Assembly (NCBI GenBank): GCA_965243325.1
Contig: CBDEUQ010000001.1
Location: 124,001 to 188,000 of the forward strand
Length of the DNA stretch: 64,000 nucleotides
Source: JANQOH01 sp965243325
Lineage (GTDB): Bacteria; Pseudomonadota; Alphaproteobacteria; UBA7887
Reading direction: 5' to 3'
Made by a program: the position numbers and the translations under genes. The notes beneath the pieces are model-generated. The model had not been told where the DNA came from. It saw only the letters and a list, made by a program, of their open reading frames with translations, and did no database searches. Shown here piece after piece: positions 35,598 to 42,728 of the stretch; within the stretch, counting starts at the first letter, position 1, and each line of letters starts with the position of its first letter.

Positions 35598-36206
35598 ATG
35601 CCGACGCACCGCCGCACCGTCGCCGCCGCCGTCGTCGGCGCGTGCATCGCCATCGCCGCCGCGGCGGCCATTGTCGCCGTCCGCGACCGCGGTTCAACCC
35701 CGCATCCGCCCGCCGACGCGGCGCGGCCGTCGGCGGAGGTCCTGCCCGCGGTCTGGCACGAACGGCCGGGCCCAATCCCCGAGTTCGCGTGGACCGACGC
35801 GGACGGCGCAACCGTGGCGCTGGCCGACTTCGCAGGCACGCCGGTGCTGCTCAACCTGTGGGCGAGCTGGTGCGCGCCGTGCATCCGCGAGATGCCGCTG
35901 CTCGACGCCCTGGCCGGCGAGACCGCGGACGCCCTCGCCGTGGTCGTCCTCAACCAGGACCGCGACGTCGAGGCCGCCCGGCGCTTCTGGGCCGAGCGCG
36001 GGTTCGCGAACCTCGTGCTCTACCTCGACCCGGGGCTGGCGGCGTTCAAGGCGCTCGGCGTCCGCGGCCTGCCGCTCACCCTCGTCGTCGACGCCGCCGG
36101 CCGCGAGGTCGCCCGGCTGGAGGGCATCGCCGAATGGACGGCGCCGGAGATCGTCGGCTGGCTGCGCGCCTTCGCGGCGGCGGAACGGAGGGGCCAGGGC
36201 CGGTGA
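35598..36206 (+). CDS. TlpA-like membrane-anchored thioredoxin
   Basis: A 202-residue protein with one N-terminal membrane helix (residues 8-28) and a periplasmic thioredoxin domain (about 60-195) with the redox pair C92-A-P-C95 in LWASWCAPC and the cis-Pro in VRGLPLTLVVD. Such proteins reduce apocytochrome or copper-site thiols during cytochrome c or oxidase maturation. Divergence from argH is the usual arrangement in alphaproteobacteria. The start ATG 35598 follows GGGAGG. Confidence 0.92.
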   Translation: MPTHRRTVAAAVVGACIAIAAAAAIVAVRDRGSTPHPPADAARPSAEVLPAVWHERPGPIPEFAWTDADGATVALADFAGTPVLLNLWASWCAPCIREMPLLDALAGETADALAVVVLNQDRDVEAARRFWAERGFANLVLYLDPGLAAFKALGVRGLPLTLVVDAAGREVARLEGIAEWTAPEIVGWLRAFAAAERRGQGR

Positions 36207-36238
36207 GCGCGCGGCTGTGTGGCGGCGACGTGTGTAAA

Positions 36239-36259
36239 ATTGAAAGTAGTACTTTCAAT
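36239..36259. promoter_or_regulatory. Perfect 21-bp inverted repeat
   Basis: ATTGAAAGTA and TACTTTCAAT flank a single central G, a perfect dyad in an otherwise GC-rich gap 33 bases after the tlpA-like stop. The size and symmetry fit an operator for a dimeric repressor, but no promoter reading into a gene is obvious, so it might equally be a remnant of lost DNA. Confidence 0.4.
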
Positions 36260-36301
36260 CTGTTCATCGGAGCGTGAAACGGCGGCAGCCCGCCCCTTCC
36301 C

Positions 36302-36384
36302 GTCACCCCGGACGGAGCGCAGCGACGATCCGGGGCCCAGGGCAAGCGGCACGGCGCCTCCCGGAAGACTGGACCCCGGGTCAA
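36302..36384. repeat. Alphaproteobacterial-type palindromic intergenic repeat
   Basis: The segment CACCCCGGACGGAGCGCAGC, then CGATCCGGGG and a second palindrome GACCCCGGGTC, looks like the dispersed intergenic palindromes common in alphaproteobacteria. The inverted parts CCCCGGA/TCCGGGG can fold. Only this copy was noticed in the window. It may act as a transcription attenuator after the tlpA-like gene. Confidence 0.55.
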
Positions 36385-36490
36385 GTTTTTTCAAAATTGA
36401 GATTTCCCGTTTATTTACAATAGAGTAGTGTAGTCTCCATTCGGTCCAAATGCGTATTCGTCATCAAACCGAATGCAGATTTTTTCAAAG

Positions 36491-36841
36491 TCAGGACGGC
36501 CCTGGGCGGCGCGAGGCGTCGATCGCGTCATTTTCGGCGATTCCGGCAAGCTCGACCGGGGGCCGGTCGGGGAAGCGGGCGATCAGCGACAGGCTGCCGC
36601 CCATCGCCTCCACCGTCCGGCGCAACGTGGACAGCAGCAGGTCGCTCCGCTTCTCCAGCCGGGAGATGGCGTCCTGGCTGATGCCGAGCTCGCGCGCGAC
36701 GCTCGCCTGGGTCAGCGCGCGGGCCTTGCGCAGCTCGCGCAGCGTCATTTCCTCTGCGATCAGCTCGGCGGCCCGGTCCTCGATCCTGCGCCGCCGCTCG
36801 GGGTCGAGCCCGGCGATTACGTCTTCAACATCCAGTGCCAT
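36491..36841 (-). CDS. higA: XRE-family antitoxin (HigA-like)
   Basis: A 116-residue protein with a Cro/C1-type helix-turn-helix at about residues 38-90: LRELRKARALTQ, then VARELGISQDAISRLEK and LLSTLRRTVEAMGG. This is the antitoxin of toxin-first pairs with Gp49-like toxins. It starts 16 bases after the toxin stop, on the same transcript. It should neutralise the toxin and repress the shared promoter, which now lies next to an IS256-family insertion. Confidence 0.88.
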   Translation of the reverse strand: MALDVEDVIAGLDPERRRRIEDRAAELIAEEMTLRELRKARALTQASVARELGISQDAISRLEKRSDLLLSTLRRTVEAMGGSLSLIARFPDRPPVELAGIAENDAIDASRRPGPS

Positions 36842-36857
36842 GACTATCTCTCCTTAT

Positions 36858-37214
36858 CTATTCGTCGGCGAGCCGGTCAAGGTGCCGGTCGAACCGCTCG
36901 TCGGCCTTGCGGATCAGCTCGCGGTAGAACCGCCTCTCGCCGCCGCCCGACTTGTCGCCGGCCACCAGAAGCATGGCGCGGCGCACGGGATCGAACGCGA
37001 AGGCGACCCGCCACTCCCCGCCCGCCGCGCTGAGCCGCATCTCCTTCATGTTGGCGTGCCGCGACCCGTTTAGCGTGTCCACCTGCGGCCGGCCCAGTTG
37101 CGGCCCGAACTGCCGCAGAAGGCGCGTCACGGTCAGGATCGCATCCTGGACCTCCGACTGTAGAGCAAAGAACTCGGGCTCGAACTCCTCGGAAATCTGG
37201 ATGCGCCAACTCAT
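36858..37214 (-). CDS. higB: RelE/HigB-like toxin (phage Gp49-like)
   Basis: A 118-residue toxin of the Gp49-like family. Motifs HANMKEMRLSAAGGEWRVAF and FDPVRRAMLLVAGDKSGGG, then FYRELIRKADERFDRHL, match the fold of mRNA-cleaving RelE-superfamily toxins. ATG 37214 (MSWRIQIS) is used; the open frame upstream runs into the insertion sequence. The toxin precedes its antitoxin, as in higBA. The IS256-family element inserted 50 bases upstream of the start and probably replaced or altered the promoter. Confidence 0.88.
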   Translation of the reverse strand: MSWRIQISEEFEPEFFALQSEVQDAILTVTRLLRQFGPQLGRPQVDTLNGSRHANMKEMRLSAAGGEWRVAFAFDPVRRAMLLVAGDKSGGGERRFYRELIRKADERFDRHLDRLADE

Positions 37215-37343
37215 GGCGGCAGGATGGAGCGGCCGGCATATGAAGTCAAGAACATGTAGGATTGGGTGACGTAAGAATTTATGTGTCAGGTGGGAAGGGG
37301 GTACTCCCTGTGGTGACGACAACCACAAACAGGAGCACCCCGC

Positions 37344-38537
37344 ATGTCCCAGCAAGCTGCGACGATCATGAGCCTACCCCAGGCCTTTGAGGTGGTGAAG
37401 GAGATGCAGGCAGGCGGACTGGACTGGGGCGAGGGCTACCGCCCGCTCGGCCGCCAGGCGCTGGCCGAGATCATCGAGGGCCGGATGGCCGAGGCGGTGG
37501 ATCGCTGGCTCGACAACCTCGACGCCGGCGCGATGCGCGACCGGCGCAACGGGACCTACCGCCGCTGCCTGCTGAGCGAGCTCGGCGACATCGAGCTCAA
37601 CGTGCCGCGCACCCGGCACTTCTGCCCGACCGGGGTTGTGAAGAGCTACGCAAGGCGCGCGCCGGAGATCGACCGTGCCATCCTGGCCGGCTTCGTGCTG
37701 GGGCTTTCGACGCGCAAGGTGGGCGAGGTCCTGCTGGCCCTGCTCGGGCGCCCGGTCTCGGCCGCGACGGTGAGCCGGGTCTCCAAGACGCTCGACATGG
37801 CGGTCGAGGCCTTCCACCGCAGGCCGCTGAAGAACGCCTACAAGGCGCTGATGCTCGACGGCGTGGTGCTGGCCCGCAAGACCGGCGCCGGCGCGCTCAG
37901 GAGGCCGGTCCTGGTGGCGCTCGGCATCCGCCCCGACGGCAAGAAGGAGATCATCGACTTCCATCTCGCCGTCAGCGAAGGCGCCCGCGAGTGGGAAGTG
38001 TTCCTCAACCGGCTGTACCACCGCGGGCTCACCGGCGAAGGCCTTGAGATGATCTGCGTCGATGGCGGCAAGGGCCTGCTGGCTGCCTTGCCGTTCGTCT
38101 ATCCCGGCATCCCGGTTCAGAGGTGCTGGGCGCACAAGATGCGCAACATCCTCAACAAGGTCCGCAAGGCCGACCAGGAGGCCGTCAAGGCCGATGTCCA
38201 CGCCGTCATGAATGCAAAGAGCCGCCGCAAGGCCCAGAGCGCCGCCCGACGCTTCGCCGACCGCTGGCAAAGCACCTACCCCAAGGCCGTCGCCTGCCTG
38301 CGCAGCGATCTCGACGAGCTGCTCACCTGCTTCCGCTACCGGACCCTCGATGAGCGAAAGCGGGTCAGGACCACCAACGCCATCGAACGAAGGTTCCGGG
38401 AGGTCCGCAGACGAACCCGGCCCATGGGAACCTTCCAGGACCGGACCTCAATGGACCGCGTCCTCTACGCGGTATTCATCCACGAAAACAAGTCTCAGGG
38501 AATCAGCACCCCCGTCTCCCTGACACATAACTCTTGA
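37344..38537 (+). CDS. IS256-family transposase, copy 2
   Basis: A 397-residue transposase identical, as far as compared, to the protein encoded on the minus strand at 2881-4074, with the same DDE core (LMLDGVVLA, MICVDGGKG, TTNAIERRF). The nested IS1182-like element inserted after the last sense codon, and its first bases TGA replace the native TGA, so the protein is unchanged although the right terminal repeat is split. The protein could still act on copy 1. Confidence 0.94.
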   Translation: MSQQAATIMSLPQAFEVVKEMQAGGLDWGEGYRPLGRQALAEIIEGRMAEAVDRWLDNLDAGAMRDRRNGTYRRCLLSELGDIELNVPRTRHFCPTGVVKSYARRAPEIDRAILAGFVLGLSTRKVGEVLLALLGRPVSAATVSRVSKTLDMAVEAFHRRPLKNAYKALMLDGVVLARKTGAGALRRPVLVALGIRPDGKKEIIDFHLAVSEGAREWEVFLNRLYHRGLTGEGLEMICVDGGKGLLAALPFVYPGIPVQRCWAHKMRNILNKVRKADQEAVKADVHAVMNAKSRRKAQSAARRFADRWQSTYPKAVACLRSDLDELLTCFRYRTLDERKRVRTTNAIERRFREVRRRTRPMGTFQDRTSMDRVLYAVFIHENKSQGISTPVSLTHNS

Positions 38538-40498
38538 GGCGTGTGCGCTGTCACGCATCCCTTGGTGATCAAGGGCTCCAGCTGATCCGAGATTTTTCTT
38601 ACCCCGGCGGCTTCGCAGACATCTGCGGCCCTGAGATCGGCGGATAGGGCGGATCGAGGATTTCCACCCCATAGCCGACGACGCTCCCAGGCTCACTTCC
38701 GGCCCCGTCGCGTCGTCCCGCCCGAATCGGATAGAAGGTGTCGCCATCGGGCCAGAGGCCCTCGTTCCATCCACCAGCCCTGGTAGGGAGAACGTGATGG
38801 CGACAACGGAGAAGCTACCCTTTTCCTGGCAGGCTGTCGAAGGCCTGCCGGACCTGGATCGCCTGCGTCTGGTGCTCGACACCCTGCCCGACGAGGAGAT
38901 CGTGGCTGCGCTTGAGGCCGGGCGAGGTCGCGGGCGCAACGACTACCCGGTGCGGTCGATGTGGCGTGCGCTGATCGCGGGCGTGGTGTTCCAGCACGCC
39001 TCGATCCAGTCGCTGCTGCGGGAGATGGGCCGCAACCCGGCGCTCCTGGAACTCTGCGGGTTCGACCCGCTGCCTTTCCAGAGCGCGCCCGTGTTGGAGC
39101 TTCGCGCAGGTACGAAGGAGCCACCATGCGCGGTGGCGCATCCGGCGCAGGTCCGCTCGACGGTGCCCAGCCACTGGAACTTCTCGCGCTTCCTGCGGCG
39201 CGTCGTGCTGCTTGAGAACGAGTGCGGCCTGGTGTCCGCAATGGTCGAGAGCCTGCGCGCGTCGCTCTTCGAAGAGCTGCCCGACTTCGGCCGCCATCTC
39301 GGCTACGACGGCAAGGCGATCGAGAGCCACTCGACGGGCCGGGTTGCCGAGGACAAGGGGAAGACCTCCGACCCCGACGCCGACTGGGGCAAGCATGAGA
39401 CGAGCGGGGTGAACGCCAAGACCGGCGCGATCTGGAAGAAGGTGAAATCATGGTTCGGCTACGGCCTCCACCTGATCGCCGACACCCACTACGAGGTCCC
39501 GGTGGCCTTCGAGGTGACGCGGGCGTCGGACTCGGAGGTCAAGATGCTCCCCAAGATGCTGGAGAACCTGTTCGCAAGAGCGCCGGAAATGGTGGAGCGC
39601 TGCGACGACTTCAGCGCCGACCGCGGTCTCGACAACGCTCCCCAGAAGAAGTTGCTCTGGGATAAGTGGGCCATTCGGCCGCTGGTCGACACGCGCTTGA
39701 TGTGGAAGGCCGAGAAGGAGGAGCCGGGCTATGATCCGACGAAGCCGATCACGCGGGCGCTGTTCCCCAACCGCGCCGACGTCGTCGTCCACGACGAGCG
39801 CGGCCGCGTGTCCTGCATCTGCCCCCAGACCGGCGAGGTCCGCGCCATGGCCTTCCAGGGCTTCGAGGCCGAGCGCGGCCTCTGCGGCACGCTGAAATAC
39901 CGCTGCCCGGCGGCGGCCTTCGGCTTCGACTGTGCAGGCAGCAAGGCGTGCCACCGGGCGGGCGGGGTGGAGCCCGGCGAGTACGGCCGCATCGTGCGCA
40001 TCGATCTCGACAAGAACGACCGGCGCGTCTTCACCCCGACGCCCTGGGGCAGCCCGTCCTGGCGGCGCGGCTACAACCGGCGCTCTGCGATAGAGAGGAT
40101 CAACAGCCGCCTCGACAACAGCTTCAACTTCGAGACCCACTACATCCGCGGGCTCGCTAAGATGAAGACCCGTGTCGGGCTGGCGCTGGTGGTGATGATG
40201 GCGCTGGCCCTTGCGCAGGTGCGGGCCGGCCACGCGGAGCGGATGCGCTCGCTGGTCGGCGCGGTGCCGTACCTCGACACCGGCTGACCGGTTGTCCCAC
40301 CTCCGACATCGCCGCTCGACCAAGCCGCCTGCCGGCGGATGGCAGACCGCGGCCATCCATGTCACGATGTTCCCGTAGCGTTCCGATCTCGCGTCTAATC
40401 GCTGCATTCTGCTCACCCGGCGGGGATCAGGCAGTCGATATCCGGCCGCCAAAGATCAGCGTCACGATGTCGAAATACGCCACAGCGCACATTCCTCA
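38535..40498 (+). mobile_element. IS1182/IS5-like element, copy B (complete, 1964 bp)
   Basis: The left end TGAGGCGTGTGCGCTGT and the inverted right end TGAGGAATGTGCGCTGT form the terminal repeat. A 4-bp direct repeat CTCT lies at 38531-38534 and 40499-40502. About 260 noncoding bases precede the transposase and about 210 follow it. It sits inside the right end of the IS256-family copy 2. This copy is the only complete one in the window. Confidence 0.92.
38797..40287 (+). CDS. DDE transposase of IS1182/IS5-like element, copy B
   Basis: A 496-residue transposase. The N-terminal part (about 45-90: SMWRALIAGVVFQHASIQSL...LCGFDPLP) is a DUF772-type domain; the DDE core includes LGYDGKAIES, CDDFSADRGLD and the C-terminal YNRRSAIERINSRLDN, with a Cys-rich insert between. 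ATG 38797 has AGGGAG six bases upstream; the adjacent GTG 38794 is possible. It is the parent version of the truncated copy at the left edge and of the chimeric copy downstream. Confidence 0.9.
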   Translation: MATTEKLPFSWQAVEGLPDLDRLRLVLDTLPDEEIVAALEAGRGRGRNDYPVRSMWRALIAGVVFQHASIQSLLREMGRNPALLELCGFDPLPFQSAPVLELRAGTKEPPCAVAHPAQVRSTVPSHWNFSRFLRRVVLLENECGLVSAMVESLRASLFEELPDFGRHLGYDGKAIESHSTGRVAEDKGKTSDPDADWGKHETSGVNAKTGAIWKKVKSWFGYGLHLIADTHYEVPVAFEVTRASDSEVKMLPKMLENLFARAPEMVERCDDFSADRGLDNAPQKKLLWDKWAIRPLVDTRLMWKAEKEEPGYDPTKPITRALFPNRADVVVHDERGRVSCICPQTGEVRAMAFQGFEAERGLCGTLKYRCPAAAFGFDCAGSKACHRAGGVEPGEYGRIVRIDLDKNDRRVFTPTPWGSPSWRRGYNRRSAIERINSRLDNSFNFETHYIRGLAKMKTRVGLALVVMMALALAQVRAGHAERMRSLVGAVPYLDTG

Positions 40499-42380
40499 CT
40501 CTTGACGTTACCTAGGATTGGGATCTCTGTTTGAGTTTGCGCCTGAATCGGCTTACAAATTGACGATGGAACAGGCGGTGATTGGCGGGGCGACAACGGA
40601 GAAGCTACCCTTTTCCTGGCAGGCTGTCGAAGGCCTGCCGGACCTGGATCGCCTGCGTCTGGTGCTCGACACCCTGCCCGACGAGGAGATCGTGGCTGCG
40701 CTTGAGGCCGGGCGAGGTCGCGGGCGCAACGACTACCCGGTGCGGTCGATGTGGCGTGCGCTGATCGCGGGCGTGGTGTTCCAGCACGCCTCGATCCAGT
40801 CGCTGCTGCGGGAGATGGGCCGCAACCCGGCGCTCCTGGAACTCTGCGGGTTCGACCCGCTGCCTTTCCAGAGCGCGCCCGTGTTGGAGCTTCGCGCAGG
40901 TACGAAGGAGCCACCATGCGCGGTGGCGCATCCGGCGCAGGTCCGCTCGACGGTGCCCAGCCACTGGAACTTCTCGCGCTTCCTGCGGCGCGTCGTGCTG
41001 CTTGAGAACGAGTGCGGCCTGGTGTCCGCAATGGTCGAGAGCCTGCGCGCGTCGCTCTTCGAAGAGCTGCCCGACTTCGGCCGCCATCTCGGCTACGACG
41101 GCAAGGCGATCGAGAGCCACTCGACGGGCCGGGTTGCCGAGGACAAGGGGAAGACCTCCGACCCCGACGCCGACTGGGGCAAGCATGAGACGAGCGGGGT
41201 GAACGCCAAGACCGGCGCGATCTGGAAGAAGGTGAAATCATGGTTCGGCTACGGCCTCCACCTGATCGCCGACACCCACTACGAGGTCCCGGTGGCCTTC
41301 GAGGTGACGCGGGCGTCGGACTCGGAGGTCAAGATGCTCCCCAAGATGCTGGAGAACCTGTTCGCAAGAGCGCCGGAAATGGTGGAGCGCTGCGACGACT
41401 TCAGCGCCGACCGCGGTCTCGACAACGCTCCCCAGAAGAAGTTGCTCTGGGATAAGTGGGCCATTCGGCCGCTGGTCGACACGCGCTTGATGTGGAAGGC
41501 CGAGAAGGAGGAGCCGGGCTATGATCCGACGAAGCCGATCACGCGGGCGCTGTTCCCCAACCGCGCCGACGTCGTCGTCCACGACGAGCGCGGCCGCGTG
41601 TCCTGCATCTGCCCCCAGACCGGCGAGGTCCGCGCCATGGCCTTCCAGGGCTTCGAGGCCGAGCGCGGCCTCTGCGGCACGCTGAAATACCGCTGCCCGG
41701 CGGCGGCCTTCGGCTTCGACTGTGCAGGCAGCAAGGCGTGCCACCGGGCGGGCGGGGTGGAGCCCGGCGAGTACGGCCGCATCGTGCGCATCGATCTCGA
41801 CAAGAACGACCGGCGCGTCTTCACCCCGACGCCCTGGGGCAGCCCGTCCTGGCGGCGCGGCTACAACCGGCGCTCTGCGATAGAGAGGATCAACAGCCGC
41901 CTCGACAACAGCTTCAACTTCGAGACCCACTACATCCGCGGGCTCGCTAAGATGAAGACCCGTGTCGGGCTGGCGCTGGTGGTGATGATGGCGCTGGCCC
42001 TTGCGCAGGTGCGGGCCGGCCACGCGGAGCGGATGCGCTCGCTGGTCGGCGCGGTGCCGTACCTCGACACCGGCTGACCGGTTGTCCCACCTCCGACATC
42101 GCCGCTCGACCAAGCCGCCTGCCGGCGGATGGCAGACCGCGGCCATCCATGTCACGATGTTCCCGTAGCGTTCCGATCTCGCGTCTAATCGCTGCATTCT
42201 GCTCACCCGGCGGGGATCAGGCAGTCGATATCCGGCCGCCAAAGATCAGCGTCACGATGTCGAAATACGCCACAGCGCACATTCCTCACTCTTGACGTTA
42301 CCTAGGATTGGGATCTCTGTTTGAGTTTGCGCCTGAATCGGCTTACAAATTGACGATGGAACAGGCGGTGATTGGCGGGG
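38801..42380 (+). repeat. Tandem duplication, two 1790-bp units
   Basis: Bases 38801-40590 are repeated directly as 40591-42380. Each unit holds the transposase from its second codon region, the IS right end, the last 10 bases of the IS256-family element, its TAGGATTG repeat and 70 bases of target DNA. The junction shares only GG, suggesting illegitimate recombination or slippage. I found no difference between the units by eye, so an assembly error must also be considered. Confidence 0.9.
40566..42077 (+). CDS. Chimeric IS1182/IS5-like transposase, copy C
   Basis: The coding part from ATTEKLPF onward equals copy B, but the first residues (MEQAVIGG from ATG 40566, or further from TTG 40518) come from the target DNA fused in frame by the tandem duplication. 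It has lost the left 266 bases of the element, including the left terminal repeat and native promoter, so it cannot transpose as a unit; expression, if any, depends on the flanking sequence. Confidence 0.75.
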   Translation: MEQAVIGGATTEKLPFSWQAVEGLPDLDRLRLVLDTLPDEEIVAALEAGRGRGRNDYPVRSMWRALIAGVVFQHASIQSLLREMGRNPALLELCGFDPLPFQSAPVLELRAGTKEPPCAVAHPAQVRSTVPSHWNFSRFLRRVVLLENECGLVSAMVESLRASLFEELPDFGRHLGYDGKAIESHSTGRVAEDKGKTSDPDADWGKHETSGVNAKTGAIWKKVKSWFGYGLHLIADTHYEVPVAFEVTRASDSEVKMLPKMLENLFARAPEMVERCDDFSADRGLDNAPQKKLLWDKWAIRPLVDTRLMWKAEKEEPGYDPTKPITRALFPNRADVVVHDERGRVSCICPQTGEVRAMAFQGFEAERGLCGTLKYRCPAAAFGFDCAGSKACHRAGGVEPGEYGRIVRIDLDKNDRRVFTPTPWGSPSWRRGYNRRSAIERINSRLDNSFNFETHYIRGLAKMKTRVGLALVVMMALALAQVRAGHAERMRSLVGAVPYLDTG

Positions 42381-42426
42381 ATGCGCCTTGCGCGGCCTGC
42401 CGGTCCATGGGTTCGGAGGCGATAGG

Positions 42427-42726
42427 ATGACCATGCTGGACAGGTTCGGTGACGGATTGCGTACGACCGGGGCCGCGCTCGCGGAGGCTCTGAACGGCAC
42501 GGTGATGAGCGCGATCCGCTGGCGCAAGGGCTTGACAAGCCCGGATGGTCCGACAATAAGCCGGGTCGCCGGGTCGCCGGGTCGCCGGGTCGCCGGGTCG
42601 CCGGGTCGCCGGGTCGCCGGGTCGCCGGGTCGCCGGGTCGCCGGGTCGCCGGGTCGCCGGGTCGCCGGGTCGCCGGGTCGCCGGGTCGCCGGGTCGCCGG
42701 GTCGCCCTACCTGCGCGCGCGTTTAG
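42427..42726 (+). CDS. Leader open frame containing the 8-bp repeat array
   Basis: A 99-residue frame starting at ATG 42427 with GGAGG nine bases upstream. The first 45 residues (MTMLDRFGDGLRTTGAAL...) look protein-like; the rest is a repeated RVAGSPGR octapeptide encoded by 18 copies of GGGTCGCC. It stops at TAG 42724-42726, two bases before the ATG of the giant surface protein. Loss of one repeat or gain of two would put it in frame with that gene with no stop between. It may be a translated switch leader. Confidence 0.45.
   Translation: MTMLDRFGDGLRTTGAALAEALNGTVMSAIRWRKGLTSPDGPTISRVAGSPGRRVAGSPGRRVAGSPGRRVAGSPGRRVAGSPGRRVAGSPGRPTCARV
42563..42706 (+). repeat. Simple sequence repeat, 18 x GGGTCGCC
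   Basis: Eighteen perfect, uninterrupted copies of an 8-bp unit (144 bases) end 22 bases before the start codon of the Calx-beta surface protein. Since 8 is not a multiple of three, each copy gained or lost shifts the frame. Arrays like this change length by slipped-strand mispairing and are the usual basis of phase variation of surface proteins. Confidence 0.95.
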
Positions 42727-42728
42727 TC

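Larger units (their letters stand above)
37265..40512 (+). mobile_element. IS256-family element, copy 2, interrupted near its right end
   Basis: The left end GGTGACGTAAGAA starts at 37265 after target duplication TAGGATTG (37257-37264). The right end ...TTGACGTTACC stops at 40512 and is followed by the same TAGGATTG (40513-40520). Between 38535 and 40502 lies an IS1182-like element plus a 4-bp CTCT duplication. Removing these leaves 1280 bp, exactly the length of copy 1 at 2874-4153. Confidence 0.95.

Noticed and set aside
36207..36490. A gene between the tlpA-like gene and the antitoxin
   Set aside because: Only an inverted repeat and a palindromic intergenic repeat are seen; the short frames lack starts with ribosome-binding sites.
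42563..42706. CRISPR array
   Set aside because: The repeats are 8 bp, directly adjacent and without spacers, so this is a simple sequence repeat. No cas genes are present.
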